The position numbers and the translations under genes are program-made. DNA of 64,000 bases, taken from NCBI RefSeq assembly GCF_019029495.1, contig NZ_JAERQM010000001.1, positions 186,001 through 250,000 on the forward strand. The letters are read 5' to 3'. The stretch is from Falsiroseomonas oleicola. GTDB taxonomy: Bacteria > Pseudomonadota > Alphaproteobacteria > Acetobacterales > Acetobacteraceae. The notes beneath the pieces were generated by a model. It was given only the letters and a program-made list of their open reading frames with translations, searched no databases and was not told the DNA's origin. Within the stretch, counting starts at the first letter, position 1, and every line of letters starts with the position of its first letter. Positions 9,278-19,084 of the stretch are shown here, one piece after another.

Positions 9278-11485
9278 ATGCGCATCTCCCTCCGCACCCT
9301 GCTGCTCACCAGCCTCTGCGCCCTTCCCGCGGCGGCGCAGGAGGCTCCAGTCTTCAATCGCATCGCGACGATCGAGGCGGTGCGCATGCTGCCGCCGGAT
9401 CGCGACCGCGCCGGCCGCTCCATCGCCGAGATCGTCACCGCCTCCGCCGATGGCAATACGCTGATCTATGTCGATGGCGGGCAGCGCGGCCTGGGTTTCG
9501 TGGACATCGCCGACCCCGCCGCGCCGCGACCGGCCGGCTTCCTGCCGCTGGATGGCGACCCCACCTCCGTCACCGCGCGCGGCGCCCGCGCCTATGCCGT
9601 GCTCGACACCTCCCCCAGCAAGGCAGCACCCAGCGGCCATGTCGTGGTGGTGGATATTGCCGGCCGGCGCATCGAGCAGCGCTGCGACCTCGGCGGCCAG
9701 CCCGATGCGGCGACGATCAGCCCGGATGGCCGCACCCTGGTCGTGGTGATCGAGAATGAGCGCGACGAATCGCTGGACCGCGGCCGCATCCCGCAACTGC
9801 CGCCGGGCAACCTGACCCTGCTGCCGATCACCGAGGCGGGGCTGGATTGCGCGGCGCTCCGCCGCGTGGACCTGACCGGCCTCGCGGCCGTGGCGCCGAC
9901 CGATCCGGAGCCGGAATTCGCCGATGTGAATGGCCGTGGCGAGGCGGTGGTGACGCTTCAGGAGAACAACCATCTGGCCATCGTGAACCTCGCCGAGGGC
10001 CGGGTCGTGGCGCATTTCAGCGCCGGCACGGTCGATCTCGACCAGGTCGATGGCCGCCGCGACAACCTCATCCGCCCGACCCAGCGCCTGACCGGCCTGG
10101 TGCGGGAGCCGGATGCGGTGCGCTGGCTGGATGACGAGCGCTTCGTCACCGCCAATGAGGGGGACATGGTCACCGGGTCCCGCGGCTTCACCATCTTCCG
10201 CCGCGACGGCACGGTGGAATGGGATTCCGGCAATTTTCTTGAGCACCTGGCGATCCGCACCGGCCATTACCCCGAGGCCCGTTCCGCCGCACGCGGCAAT
10301 GAGCCGGAAGGGGTGGAGGTCGCCCGCTTCGGCGATCACCGGCTGATCTTCGTCGGCTCCGAACGCGCCTCCCTGGTCAGCGTCTGGCAGGATCGCGGGC
10401 CGGGCCAGGCGCCGGTCTTCCTGCAGGTGCTGCCGGCTGGCGTGGCGCCGGAGGGGATGCTCGCCATTCCGTCGCGGGGCCTGCTGGTGGTGGCCGGCGA
10501 GGGCGACAATCCTCAGACCGGCCTGCGCTCCACGCTCACCATCTATCAGCGCGGCGCCGCGCCGGCCGCCTATCCGACGCTGGTTTCGGAAAACAGCGCG
10601 GCGGGCACGCCGATCCCCTGGGGCGCGCTGTCAGGCCTCGCCGCCGACCGCGCGGTGCCGGGCCGGCTGTTTGCCGTGACGGACAGCGTCTATGCCGAGG
10701 CGCAGATCCTGACCATCGACGCCACCGCCACCCCCGCCCGCATCACCGGCAGCCTCACCGTGACGCGCAACGGCACGCCGGCGGCCGGCCTCGATATCGA
10801 GGGCATCGCCCAGCGCGCGGATGGCAGCTTCTGGCTGGCGTCGGAGGGCAATCCGGAGCGGGCGCAGAACAAGACCGCGAACCTGCTGCTGCGCGTCTCC
10901 GCCACCGGCGCCATCGAGGAGGAGATTGCCCTGCCGGAGGCCCTCGCCCGCCGCGCGCTGCGCTTCGGCTTCGAGGGTGTGACAGTGACCGGCGAGGGCG
11001 CCGAGGAGACGGTCTGGATCGCGGTGCAGCGGCCCTGGACCGGCGACCCGGCGGGCCATGCCATGATCCTGCGCTACCAGCCCGCGACGCGCATCTGGGG
11101 CGTGCTGCACATGGCGCTGGACTCGACGCCGGCCGGGTGGATGGGGCTTTCGGAAATCACCGCGGTCGGCCCGGATCGCTTCGTGGTGATCGAGCGCAAC
11201 AACCAGTGGGGGGAGCGGGCGATCAAGCGGCTGGTGCTGATCTCGACGGCCGGACTGACGCCCGCCGCGCCGGATGCGGCAACCGTTCCCGTGGTCACGC
11301 GCCGCCTGCTGCGCGACATGGTGCCGGATCTGGCGGCGAGCCGCGGCACGGTGCTGGAAAAGCTGGAGGGTTTCGCCATCGACGCGGCCGGCAATGCCTT
11401 CGCGGTCACTGACAATGACGGCGTGCAGGGTGCCTCCGGCGAGACGCAATTCCTGCGGCTGGGTCGACTGCCGACGGATCCCTGA
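9278..11485 (+). CDS. Exported esterase-like activity of phytase family protein
   Basis: A 735-residue secreted or periplasmic protein. Residues 1-21 (MRISLRTLLLTSLCALPAAA, then Q) form a Sec signal peptide. The first half has beta-propeller-like repeats (ISPDGRTLVVVIEN, DERFVTANEGDMVT). The second half matches the phytase-like domain (GALSGLAADRAVPGRLFAVTD, DIEGIAQRADGSFWLASEGN, FEGVTVTGEG, ITAVGPDRFVVIERNNQWG). Members are described as having esterase-like activity of phytase; the true substrate is unknown. The ATG at 9278 is the only start that leaves the signal peptide at the N-terminus. Confidence 0.83.
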   Translation: MRISLRTLLLTSLCALPAAAQEAPVFNRIATIEAVRMLPPDRDRAGRSIAEIVTASADGNTLIYVDGGQRGLGFVDIADPAAPRPAGFLPLDGDPTSVTARGARAYAVLDTSPSKAAPSGHVVVVDIAGRRIEQRCDLGGQPDAATISPDGRTLVVVIENERDESLDRGRIPQLPPGNLTLLPITEAGLDCAALRRVDLTGLAAVAPTDPEPEFADVNGRGEAVVTLQENNHLAIVNLAEGRVVAHFSAGTVDLDQVDGRRDNLIRPTQRLTGLVREPDAVRWLDDERFVTANEGDMVTGSRGFTIFRRDGTVEWDSGNFLEHLAIRTGHYPEARSAARGNEPEGVEVARFGDHRLIFVGSERASLVSVWQDRGPGQAPVFLQVLPAGVAPEGMLAIPSRGLLVVAGEGDNPQTGLRSTLTIYQRGAAPAAYPTLVSENSAAGTPIPWGALSGLAADRAVPGRLFAVTDSVYAEAQILTIDATATPARITGSLTVTRNGTPAAGLDIEGIAQRADGSFWLASEGNPERAQNKTANLLLRVSATGAIEEEIALPEALARRALRFGFEGVTVTGEGAEETVWIAVQRPWTGDPAGHAMILRYQPATRIWGVLHMALDSTPAGWMGLSEITAVGPDRFVVIERNNQWGERAIKRLVLISTAGLTPAAPDAATVPVVTRRLLRDMVPDLAASRGTVLEKLEGFAIDAAGNAFAVTDNDGVQGASGETQFLRLGRLPTDP

Positions 11486-11491
11486 GGCGGT

Positions 11492-11812
11492 TCAGGGGGC
11501 TGGAGGAACCGGCCCCCGGTCGATGCGGGTCAACACGTCGTTGACCCCACGATAGCTCGCCTCGATCTCCGTCACGCCGCGGGCGGCGAGGCGACGGGCG
11601 TGCATGGCGTGATAGGCCTCGGCGGCCGCACGGGTCTCGAACAGATAGACACCGCCAGCACGGCCAGCGGCGGGCTCCTCGGTCCAGATCTTCCAGATCA
11701 ACCCGGACTGGCCGGCGATGTCTTCCGCCAACGGCCTAAGCGCCTCCGTCCGTTCCGGACCGAAGGCGCTGTTGGGGAAGTCGAAGATCAGGACGGTGGG
11801 TCCGTCCTGCAT
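11492..11812 (-). CDS. YdhR-like putative monooxygenase
   Basis: A 106-residue protein. FDFPNSAFGPERTEALRPLAEDIAGQSGLIWKIWTEE followed by GGVYLFETRAAAEAYHAMHARRL is the pattern of YdhR family ABM-like ferredoxin-fold proteins. They are annotated as putative mono-oxygenases, possibly acting on aromatic or quinone-like substrates, without firm biochemistry. It starts 2 bp after the stop of the small hypothetical gene and probably belongs to the same minus-strand transcript as the FAH hydrolase. Confidence 0.75.
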   Translation of the reverse strand: MQDGPTVLIFDFPNSAFGPERTEALRPLAEDIAGQSGLIWKIWTEEPAAGRAGGVYLFETRAAAEAYHAMHARRLAARGVTEIEASYRGVNDVLTRIDRGPVPPAP

Positions 11813-11814
11813 TC

Positions 11815-12006
11815 TCAGGGTGCCGGCGGGGCGGCCGGAGCGTTCAGGTCGAGGAACTTCAGCGGCCGCCAGCCGGACACGTTGTTGGCCTCGAAGCTCA
11901 GCTTCCAGGTGCGGCCACTGCTGCTGTCCACCAGCACCACGAACATGCCGGTGCCAACCGGGCAGGCAACAACCTGGTAGCGGCCATTCTCATTCGATTC
12001 GGACAA
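11815..12006 (-). CDS. Small hypothetical protein
   Basis: I do not recognise this family. From a TTG at 12006 it gives 63 residues: a polar N-terminus (SESNENGRYQ), then VVACPVGTGMFVVLVDSSSG, RTWKLSFEANNV and a Pro/Ala tail. The TTG is favoured because AGGAG lies about 10 bases upstream and the start then falls just after the stop of the FAH gene; a longer version from an ATG at 12069 would overlap that gene by 38 bp. It contains one Cys and no transmembrane helix. The VxLVDSSSGRTWKL pattern looks like a compact beta-sheet protein. Confidence 0.55.
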   Translation of the reverse strand: MSESNENGRYQVVACPVGTGMFVVLVDSSSGRTWKLSFEANNVSGWRPLKFLDLNAPAAPPAP

Positions 12007-12031
12007 AACACGACACTCCTGACTGCTCTTG

Positions 12032-12877
12032 TCACGCGAAAGATACAGTGCGCTGCACCTGCTCGCCAAGTCCCTGAATCGACAAACGGATGCTCTGTCC
12101 CGTTTTTAGAAACACAGGAGGCTTCTGTCCAAGACCAACTCCCGGCGGCGTCCCGGTCGAAATCACATCTCCTGGGTGCAGTGTTATGAAATGAGACACG
12201 TAGGAGACGAGATGTCGCACGCCAAAGATCATGGTGCGCGTCGATCCATCCTGCATCCGCACGCCATCGACATCCAGCGTCATCGCCAGGTCCTGCGGAT
12301 CCGCGATCTCATCCTTCGTCACTAGCCACGGGCCAAGGGGCCCGAATGTGTCGCAGCCCTTGCCCTTGTCCCAGGTACCGCCGCGCTCGATCTGCCATTC
12401 GCGCTCGGAGACATCGTTGCACACCGCGTAGCCGGCGACATGCTCCATCGCCGTGTCCTCCGGCACGCATTTCGCGGTGGTGCCGATGATGATGGCGAGT
12501 TCGACTTCCCAATCCGTCTTCACGGAGTTCTTCGGGATCATCACGTCGTCATTCGGGCCGCAGACGGCGCCGAGCGACTTCAGGAAGACGATCGGCTCCT
12601 TCGGGATCGCGGCGCCGGTTTCCGCCGCATGATCGGCATAGTTCAGGCCGATGCAGACGAAGTTCTTCATGCCGGAGACGGGCGGGCCGAGGCGCGGCGT
12701 GCCGGTGACGACAGGCAGGCTGGCCGGGTCGAGGGCGGCGATCTGGGCCAGGCCGGCGGCGGAAAGCGCCACCCCCGCCAGGTCCGGGATAACGCCCGAC
12801 AGGTCACGGATGGTGCCGGAGGAATCCAGCAGGCCGGGCTTTTCCTGGCCCGAGGGGCCGTAGCGGAGGAGTTTCAT
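12032..12877 (-). CDS. Fumarylacetoacetate hydrolase family protein (2,4-diketo-3-deoxy sugar-acid hydrolase-like)
   Basis: A 281-residue FAH-fold enzyme: MKLLRYGPSGQEKPGLLD start, FVCIGLNYADHAAE, then metal ligands in DWEVELAIIIG and CNDVSEREWQ, and the GDVISTGTPPGVG segment near the C-terminus. Relatives include ureidoglycolate lyase and the 2,4-diketo-3-deoxy-L-fuconate/rhamnonate hydrolases. Because it follows an SDR and an IlvD/EDD dehydratase, the last step of a non-phosphorylative deoxy-sugar-acid pathway (yielding pyruvate plus a hydroxy acid) is the best inference. The ATG at 12877 follows CGGAGGAG. Confidence 0.82.
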   Translation of the reverse strand: MKLLRYGPSGQEKPGLLDSSGTIRDLSGVIPDLAGVALSAAGLAQIAALDPASLPVVTGTPRLGPPVSGMKNFVCIGLNYADHAAETGAAIPKEPIVFLKSLGAVCGPNDDVMIPKNSVKTDWEVELAIIIGTTAKCVPEDTAMEHVAGYAVCNDVSEREWQIERGGTWDKGKGCDTFGPLGPWLVTKDEIADPQDLAMTLDVDGVRMQDGSTRTMIFGVRHLVSYVSHFITLHPGDVISTGTPPGVGLGQKPPVFLKTGQSIRLSIQGLGEQVQRTVSFA

Positions 12878-12915
12878 GGGAACCGCCTATAGTCGTGTTG
12901 GGGAATTTCGGGAAA

Positions 12916-13665
12916 TCAAAGCGTCCAGCCGCCATCGATCAGGATGGCCTGGCCGGTGACGAAGGCGCTTTCCTCGCTGGCGAGGTAGACGGCCAGCGCC
13001 GCCATTTCCTCGGCCGTCGCCAACCGGCCCATCGCCTGGCGGGCGACGAAGGCGGCGCGTGCCGCTTCCTCGCTGCCGGCCGCGGCCGCATTGGCGGAGA
13101 TGCGATCCCCCAGGCTCGGCGTGTCCACCGTGCCCGGGCAGATCGCGTTGCAGCGGATGCCCTGCGACACGTATTCGGTGGCGACCGACTTGGTCAGCCC
13201 GATCACCGCAGCCTTGGTAGTGCCATAGACGAAGCGGTTCGGCGCGCCCTTGATCGACGAACAGCCGGAGGACATGTTGACGATGGTGCCGTGCCTGCGC
13301 GCCAGCATCCCTGGCAGCGTGGCCTGCACCATCTTCCACATCGCGCGCACATTCAGGGCGAACCCGAAATCCCATTCGGCGTCGGTGGCCGTCAGCACCG
13401 TGTTCTGGTGCACGAAGCCGGCGCAGTTGAACAGGATGTCAAGCGGCCCCGCCGCGGCGATGGCGGCCGTGATCGCCGCATCGTCCAGCACGTCGAGCCC
13501 CTGGGTTGTCAGCCCCGCCGCCGTCAGATCGGCGAGCTTGCCGACATCCTTGTCGGTCGCGATCACCGTCGCGCCCTCGGCGGCATAGGCCAGGGCGGTG
13601 GCTCGCCCGATGCCCTGCGCCGCCGCCGTCACCAGGCAGCGCTTGCCTGCAAGTCGTCCCGCCAT
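12916..13665 (-). CDS. SDR family oxidoreductase (2-keto-3-deoxy sugar-acid dehydrogenase-like)
   Basis: A 249-residue classical short-chain dehydrogenase: cofactor loop TAAAQGIGRAT (residues 13-23), DVLDD adenine contact, NCAG, catalytic Ser in VNMSSGCSS and YxxxK in VYGTTKAAVIGLTK, C-terminal GQAILIDGGW. The acidic residue after strand 2 (ATDKD) points to NAD preference. It closely resembles 2-keto-3-deoxy-L-fuconate dehydrogenases. Its position between the dehydratase (11 bp upstream) and FAH hydrolase fits oxidation of a 2-keto-3-deoxy acid to the 2,4-diketo acid. The ATG at 13665 begins MAGRLAGKRCLVTA. Confidence 0.83.
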   Translation of the reverse strand: MAGRLAGKRCLVTAAAQGIGRATALAYAAEGATVIATDKDVGKLADLTAAGLTTQGLDVLDDAAITAAIAAAGPLDILFNCAGFVHQNTVLTATDAEWDFGFALNVRAMWKMVQATLPGMLARRHGTIVNMSSGCSSIKGAPNRFVYGTTKAAVIGLTKSVATEYVSQGIRCNAICPGTVDTPSLGDRISANAAAAGSEEAARAAFVARQAMGRLATAEEMAALAVYLASEESAFVTGQAILIDGGWTL

Positions 13666-13676
13666 CGCCCCGCTCC

Positions 13677-15467
13677 TCAGTGGTTGTGCCGGCTTTCGCC
13701 GCGCGTCTCCAGGATGTTGAGGAACAGCGTCGCCGGCTCCAGGCAGCCGCCGGTGCCGAGCTGGCCCACCATGCTGCGATAGATCTCCTCCCACGGCGTC
13801 TTGTGCAGCAGCACCGGCGCGGTCCAGGCTGCGCGCCGCGCCTCCATTTCCTCCGCCGGGATCAGCACATCCACGCGCCGCGCCTTCAGGTCGATGCGGA
13901 TCGGGTCGCCGTGTTTCAGCAGCGCGAGCCCGCCGCCGACCACCGCTTCCGGCGTGACATTGAGGATGGAGGGCGAACCGCTGGTGCCGGATTGGCGCCC
14001 GTCGCCGATGGTCGGCAGTGCCATGATGCCGCGCTTGATCAGCGCCGCCGGCGGCTGCATGTTCACCACCTCCGCCGCGCCGGGATAGCCCACGGCGCCG
14101 CAGTTCCGCACCACCAGCACCGTCGTCTCGTCGATGCCGAGGTCGGGGTCCTCGATGCGGGCGTGATAATCTTCCGGCCCCTCGAAGACCGCGACCTTCC
14201 CCTCGAAGACATCCGGGTTGGTGGTCAGGAAGCGCTCCCGGAAAGCCTTGTCGATCACGCTGATCTTCATCACGGCGCTGTCGAACAGGTTGCCGGACAG
14301 CACGATGAAGCCCGCATGCTCCTTCATCGGTTTTTCGAATGCGCGGATCACTTCGCGGTCCGGCTCGGGCAGCCCTTCCAGGTTTTCGGCCACCGTCTTG
14401 CCGGTGACGGTCATGACATCGCCATGCAGAATGCCTGCCTTCAGCAGTTCCCGCATCACGCCAGGCACGCCGCCCGCGCGATAAAAAGCCTCGCCCAGGA
14501 AGCGGCCGGCGGGCTGGCAATCGACCAGCAGCGGCACATCGGCGCCGACGCGCTGCCAGTCGGACAGGTCGTGCTCCACGCCCATATGGCGGGCGATCGC
14601 CACCATATGCACCGGGCAGTTGCTGGAGGCGCCGATGGCGGAGGCCACCATCACCGCATTCTCGAAGGCCTTTTTGGTCATGACGTCGGAGGGGCGCAGG
14701 TTCGCCTTCACCATTTCCACCGCGCGCACGCCGGTCATATAGGCCATCTGCGCGCGCTGCCGGTACGGGCCGGGGATGGCGGCGGAGCCGGTCATCGTCA
14801 TGCCCACGGCTTCGGCCAGCGAATTCATCGACAGCGCCGTCCCCATCGTCGAGCAGTGCCCGACCGAGGTGGAGGACGACGCCACCATCTCGATGAAGCC
14901 CTCATAGTCGATCTCGCCGGCGGCAAGCTGCTTCCGCGCCTCCCAGACGATGGTGCCGGACCCCGCCAGGCGGCCATGCCACCAGCCATCCAGCATCGGC
15001 CCGCCCGGCAGGGCGATGGCCGGGATGTTCATGGTGGCGGCGCCCATCAGCATCGCCGGCGTGGTCTTGTCGCAGCCGGTGGTCAGCACGACGCCGTCGA
15101 TCGGATAGCCGTGCAGGATTTCCACCAGTGACAGATATTGAAGGTTCCGATCCAGCGAGGCGGTGGGGCGCTTCAGCGTTTCCTGGATGGGATGCACCGG
15201 GAATTCCAGCGGCACGCCGCCGGCATCCCGGATGCCCGCCTTCACCCGCTCCGCCAGCGCGATGTGGTGGCGGTTGCAGGGCGAGATGTCGGAACCGGTC
15301 TGGGCAATGCCGATCATCGGCCGGCCCGACTGGAGCTCGGCCCGCGTCATGCCGAAGTTGAGCTGCCGCTCGATATAGAGCGAGGTCATCCCCGGATCCT
15401 GGGGGTCGTCGAACCAGCGCTGGCTGCGCAGGCGGAACGGCTTCTTCGTCTGGTCGTGGTCGTCCAT
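13677..15467 (-). CDS. IlvD/EDD family dehydratase (L-arabinonate dehydratase-like)
   Basis: A 596-residue Fe-S dehydratase. The three cluster cysteines are visible: [11 protein letters not shown] (Cys64), [11 protein letters not shown] (Cys132) and [12 protein letters not shown]. The Mg-binding region and the C-terminal [13 protein letters not shown] motif are present. The N-terminus ([24 protein letters not shown]) is typical of the sugar-acid branch (arabinonate, xylonate, fuconate) rather than branched-chain amino acid IlvD. It would convert an aldonic acid to its 2-keto-3-deoxy form, feeding the SDR and FAH genes downstream. It starts at the ATG at 15467 after a GGGGAGGGGG stretch. Confidence 0.88.
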   Translation of the reverse strand: MDDHDQTKKPFRLRSQRWFDDPQDPGMTSLYIERQLNFGMTRAELQSGRPMIGIAQTGSDISPCNRHHIALAERVKAGIRDAGGVPLEFPVHPIQETLKRPTASLDRNLQYLSLVEILHGYPIDGVVLTTGCDKTTPAMLMGAATMNIPAIALPGGPMLDGWWHGRLAGSGTIVWEARKQLAAGEIDYEGFIEMVASSSTSVGHCSTMGTALSMNSLAEAVGMTMTGSAAIPGPYRQRAQMAYMTGVRAVEMVKANLRPSDVMTKKAFENAVMVASAIGASSNCPVHMVAIARHMGVEHDLSDWQRVGADVPLLVDCQPAGRFLGEAFYRAGGVPGVMRELLKAGILHGDVMTVTGKTVAENLEGLPEPDREVIRAFEKPMKEHAGFIVLSGNLFDSAVMKISVIDKAFRERFLTTNPDVFEGKVAVFEGPEDYHARIEDPDLGIDETTVLVVRNCGAVGYPGAAEVVNMQPPAALIKRGIMALPTIGDGRQSGTSGSPSILNVTPEAVVGGGLALLKHGDPIRIDLKARRVDVLIPAEEMEARRAAWTAPVLLHKTPWEEIYRSMVGQLGTGGCLEPATLFLNILETRGESRHNH

Positions 15468-15548
15468 GGGCCCCCTCCCCTTCGGCTGTCGCCGTTGGGG
15501 AGAGTGAGGCCCCCCGCCGCGCTTTCGTCAACCTCTACCCGGCGCGGC

Positions 15549-15584
15549 GGGCTCTGGCGTCCACCACATCCCGCGCCAGAGCCC
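15549..15584 (-). terminator. Strong stem-loop between the ABC operon and the dehydratase operon
   Basis: A perfect 11-bp inverted repeat (GGGCTCTGGCG at 15549-15559, CGCCAGAGCCC at 15574-15584) with a 14-base loop. It lies 35 bp beyond the stop of the periplasmic binding protein gene and upstream of the dehydratase start, both on the minus strand, so it probably ends the upstream transcript. There is no clear U-run after it, so it may act as a 3'-end stabiliser or attenuator instead of a classical intrinsic terminator. Confidence 0.5.
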
Positions 15585-15618
15585 CCGAATCCGGCAGAAA
15601 TCCGCGAAACAGGCGTCG

Positions 15619-16452
15619 CTACTCACCCGCATCGATGGTGATGGCACTCAGCGCCTGACGCTCCAGCCCATGCCGGGCGAGGATCGCGCCATATGTGCCA
15701 TTGGCGATCAGGCGCGTCAGCGCGCCGGCCACCGCATCACGCAACCCGGTCTGTCCCTTATCGAAGGCCATGCCGGAGAGGTTGCGAGAGATCGGGGCGC
15801 CGACGGTGACGAAATTCCCCGGATTCTGCTGCGACAGGTACACCACGAATTCCGCACCGAGGATCGCGCCATCGGCCCGGCCGGCCATCAGGTCGGTCCG
15901 GCTGGCGGCGGCGCCGTCGGAGCCGATGACGCGCATCGGCGGCCGGCCCTGCGCCACGCAATTGGCCTGGCTCCAGGCCTGCGCCTGCGGGAAGTAGTTG
16001 GTGGTGCGCGGGGTGGAGACGGAGCGGCCGCAGAAATCGGTCGCCTGCGTCGCGCCGCGCTGCATCGCCGTGGTGGTGAAGATCTGCGCGCCGGTCGAGA
16101 CCACATCGACGAAGGTCAGCCTTTCACGCCGCGCCGGCAGGTCGGTCATGGCGCTGCCGCTGAAATCGACGCGGGCGGTGGTGATGGCGGGGATCAGCTG
16201 CGCGAAGGCCAGTTCCTCCCAGCGCACCTCCAGGCCGAGTTCCCGGCCGATGGCCAGTACCAGGTCCACATTGACGCCGCGCCGCTCATTCGTCGCCGGG
16301 TCCTTATAGGCCATCGGCGGATAGGTCGCCTCGATGGCGACGCGCAGGAAGCCCTGCTGGCGGATCGCCTCCGGCACCGGCTGCGCCCCGGCGGGCAGGG
16401 AAAGGCCGCTGGCCAGAAGGGCGGCGGCGAGGAGGGTCTTTCGGATGGTCAT
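15619..16452 (-). CDS. Polar amino acid-type ABC transporter substrate-binding protein
   Basis: A 277-residue periplasmic protein (SBP family 3). A signal peptide covers about residues 1-23 ([20 protein letters not shown] then AGAQ). The family pattern follows: LRVAIEATYPPMAYKDP, GVNVDLVLAIGRELGLEVRW, LIPAITTARVDFSGSAMTDLPARRE. It would capture an amino acid or related polar solute for the permease and ATPase encoded upstream. The ATG at 16450-16452 overlaps the TGA of the deacetylase gene (ATGA). The ligand is unknown. Confidence 0.85.
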   Translation of the reverse strand: MTIRKTLLAAALLASGLSLPAGAQPVPEAIRQQGFLRVAIEATYPPMAYKDPATNERRGVNVDLVLAIGRELGLEVRWEELAFAQLIPAITTARVDFSGSAMTDLPARRERLTFVDVVSTGAQIFTTTAMQRGATQATDFCGRSVSTPRTTNYFPQAQAWSQANCVAQGRPPMRVIGSDGAAASRTDLMAGRADGAILGAEFVVYLSQQNPGNFVTVGAPISRNLSGMAFDKGQTGLRDAVAGALTRLIANGTYGAILARHGLERQALSAITIDAGE

Positions 16453-17339
16453 GCGGATGCTCCTGTATCGGCCGCCTCGCAGGCGGCGTAATGGGCGGCG
16501 ATCGCCTCGCCGGTGGTGATCCAGACATCGCCATGGCCCTGCGCATAGCGCAGGAAGTGGCGCAGCAGCCGCAGCCGCATCGGCCGACCGCTGCATTGCG
16601 GATGCAGCACGGTGGTGACCATGCCGCCCCAGTCGCGCACCTCGTCCAGCTCATCCTTCCAGATCGAAAGAACGTGCTCCTTCGGCATCATCGGCCGCGG
16701 GCTGTAGCGATGCGACAGGCCGAACAGCCAGTCGTCATAGACCATGGTCACGGGCAGTTCGATCAGACCCGGCCGGCCATCCGCCAGCAGGTGGCGATAG
16801 GGCCGCACATCGTCGCGCCAGGAGGAGGAGTAGACCAGGCCACGCTCCTTCAGCAGCACGCGCAATTCCTCGCAGCTTTCGCCAGAGGGGGCGCGGTAGC
16901 CCTTGGGCACAACGCCGAGCCGCCGCTTCAGCGTCTCCAGCGCCCGGTCCACTTCATCGACCAGCCGCGGATCGCCAGGCTGCGGCATCAGGTGGTGGAA
17001 GCCGTGATGGCCGATCTCATGCCCGGCGCGCAGGATGGATTCCGCCATCACCGGATGCGCTTCGACCGACCAGCCGGTGATGAAAAAGGTGGCGCGCAGG
17101 GAAAGGCTTTCCAGCATGGCGAGCAGCATGCGGACGCCGATGCGGGCCTCATAGCCACCATAGGACATGGTGACGAGTTCCTCGTAGCGGGACGGGTCCT
17201 TGCCGGTCCAGGCGGTTTCCGCATCCACGTCGAAGGACAGGAACATCGCCGCGCGCTGGCCCTGCGGCCAGGGATATTCGGGCGCCAAGGCGGCACGGTT
17301 GGCGGGCAGCAAAGGCAGGTCGTCATGCGTCTCGTACAT
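16449..17339 (-). CDS. Polysaccharide deacetylase (NodB-fold) family hydrolase
   Basis: A 296-residue NodB-homology protein with no signal peptide. Motif 1 is LSFDVDAE (Asp37/Asp39), motif 2 is [11 protein letters not shown] (metal His pair), motif 3 is GYRAPSG, and [14 protein letters not shown] corresponds to the His-containing motif 5. Cytoplasmic members near amino acid transporters often act on small amides (allantoinase PuuE-like or N-acyl compounds) and not on polysaccharide. Its place inside an ABC transporter operon supports such a small-molecule amidohydrolase role, which is inference. It overlaps the binding protein gene by 4 bp. Confidence 0.83.
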   Translation of the reverse strand: MYETHDDLPLLPANRAALAPEYPWPQGQRAAMFLSFDVDAETAWTGKDPSRYEELVTMSYGGYEARIGVRMLLAMLESLSLRATFFITGWSVEAHPVMAESILRAGHEIGHHGFHHLMPQPGDPRLVDEVDRALETLKRRLGVVPKGYRAPSGESCEELRVLLKERGLVYSSSWRDDVRPYRHLLADGRPGLIELPVTMVYDDWLFGLSHRYSPRPMMPKEHVLSIWKDELDEVRDWGGMVTTVLHPQCSGRPMRLRLLRHFLRYAQGHGDVWITTGEAIAAHYAACEAADTGASA

Positions 17340-17360
17340 CGGGATGTCCGGTTCTGTCGT

Positions 17361-18125
17361 TCAGGCGAGCACGGCGGAGATGAAGGCCTGGGTCCGCGCC
17401 TCCCGGGGCGCGCTCAGCACCTCGGCGGGCGTGCCGGTCTCGATGATGACGCCATGGTCCATGAAGACCACGCGGTCCGCCACTTCGCGGGCGAAGCCGA
17501 GCTCATGCGTCACCACGATCATGGTCATGCCGGAGGCCGCGAGCTCGCGCATCACCGCCAGCACCTCCCCCACCAGTTCCGGGTCGAGCGCGCTGGTCGG
17601 CTCGTCGAACAGCATCAGGCGCGGCTTCATCGCCAGGGCACGGGCGATGGCGACGCGCTGTTGCTGGCCACCGGAAAGCTGGGCGGGGTAGCTCTCCGCC
17701 TTCTCGGCCAGGCCGACGCGGGCCAGCAGGGCGCGCGCCTCGGCCTCCGCCTCCGCGCGCGGCTGGCGCAGCACCTGCACCGGACCCTCGGTGATATTGC
17801 CGAGCGCAGTCAGATGCGGAAACAGGTTGAAGCGCTGGAACACCATGCCGGTGGCGCGGCGCTGGCGCGCGATCTCGGCCTCCGACAGCCGGTGCAGCCG
17901 CCCCTGCGCGGCGCGGTAGCCGGCCAGCTCGCCATCGACCCAGATGGCGCCGCTATCGGGTTCCACCAGTTGGTTCACGCAGCGCAGCAGCGTCGTCTTG
18001 CCGGAACCGGAGGCGCCGATGATGCAGACCACCTCCCCCGCCGCGACATCGAGCGAGACATCGCGCAGCGCCCGGAAATCACCGAAGGATTTGTTCAGGC
18101 GCACCAGGGAGACCAAGGGCCGCAT
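17361..18125 (-). CDS. Amino acid ABC transporter ATP-binding protein
   Basis: A 254-residue ATPase of the GlnQ/HisP type. Walker [10 protein letters not shown] (about residues 38-46), Q-loop [18 protein letters not shown], signature [16 protein letters not shown], Walker [16 protein letters not shown] and H-loop [16 protein letters not shown] are all intact. It energises the permease encoded 3 bp upstream. Part of the LysR-linked minus-strand cluster. Confidence 0.92.
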   Translation of the reverse strand: MRPLVSLVRLNKSFGDFRALRDVSLDVAAGEVVCIIGASGSGKTTLLRCVNQLVEPDSGAIWVDGELAGYRAAQGRLHRLSEAEIARQRRATGMVFQRFNLFPHLTALGNITEGPVQVLRQPRAEAEAEARALLARVGLAEKAESYPAQLSGGQQQRVAIARALAMKPRLMLFDEPTSALDPELVGEVLAVMRELAASGMTMIVVTHELGFAREVADRVVFMDHGVIIETGTPAEVLSAPREARTQAFISAVLA

Positions 18126-18128
18126 CGC

Positions 18129-18977
18129 TCAGCGCCCCCCCGCCGAGCCGCGCGAGAAGCGGCGTTCCAGCAGCATCTGCAAGGGCGTCAGGATGGAGAC
18201 GACCAGCAGGTACCAGAGGGCGGCGACGATCAGCAACTCGATGACATGGGCGTTGGCGTAGTAGATGTTCTGCGCGCTGTGCAGGATCTCGGTGAACTGG
18301 ATGACGCTGGCCAGCGAGGTCAACTTCACCATGCCGATGAACTCATTGCCCAGCGGCGGGATCACCACCCGCATGGCCTGCGGGAAGACGATGCGGCGCA
18401 GCGCGCGCAGCCGCGTCATGCCGATCGCCTTCGCGGCCTCATACTGCCCGACATCGACCGAGAGCATGCCGGCGCGCACCACTTCCGACGTATAGGCGCC
18501 CTGGTTGATGGCGAGGCCGAGCAGCGCGGCGAAGGCCGGCGTCATCACATCCACCGTGCGCACCCAGCCGATGCCGGGCAGGCCGATGGTCGGGAAGATC
18601 AGCGCCAGGTTGAACCACAGCAGCAGTTGCAGGATGATCGGCGTGCCGCGGAACAGCCACGCATAGCCCAGCGCCACGCCCTGAAGCACCGGGTTGCTGG
18701 ACATGCGCATCACCGCCGCCACCACGCCCAGCATGATGCCGAGCGCCATCGCCGCCACCGCCATCACCACGGTGTTGAGAAGCCCGCTGAGAATGGTCGG
18801 CGCGGTGATGAACTGCCCCACCACCTGCCATTCGATCTGCCCCACCGCGAAGGCCCGGGCGAGGCTGGCGAGCAGCAGCAGGATCACCGCCACGGCCGCC
18901 CAGCGCCCCCAGTGCATGCGGCGCACCACGACATGGTCCGAAAGGTCCGGCAGGTCGCTGTGCGGAACAGCCGCCAT
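18129..18977 (-). CDS. Amino acid ABC transporter permease
   Basis: A 282-residue inner-membrane protein of the HisM/GlnP type. One N-terminal helix (about residues 28-47) precedes the five core helices, and the EAA loop is QYEAAKAIGMTRLRALRRIVFPQAMRVVIPP. The single permease gene implies a homodimeric channel. The ATG at 18977 follows a TTG that could also be read as a start. It is followed 3 bp later by its ATPase gene. Confidence 0.9.
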   Translation of the reverse strand: MAAVPHSDLPDLSDHVVVRRMHWGRWAAVAVILLLLASLARAFAVGQIEWQVVGQFITAPTILSGLLNTVVMAVAAMALGIMLGVVAAVMRMSSNPVLQGVALGYAWLFRGTPIILQLLLWFNLALIFPTIGLPGIGWVRTVDVMTPAFAALLGLAINQGAYTSEVVRAGMLSVDVGQYEAAKAIGMTRLRALRRIVFPQAMRVVIPPLGNEFIGMVKLTSLASVIQFTEILHSAQNIYYANAHVIELLIVAALWYLLVVSILTPLQMLLERRFSRGSAGGR

Positions 18978-19084
18978 CAATCTGTCTCCAGGGCAAGGGG
19001 AGAAGGAGGCGATTCGGCTGCCGCAACCCTCATTGTAAAAATTGGATCATCTTCCGCCGGGGCTGGCAAGAATGGATCGCGTCG

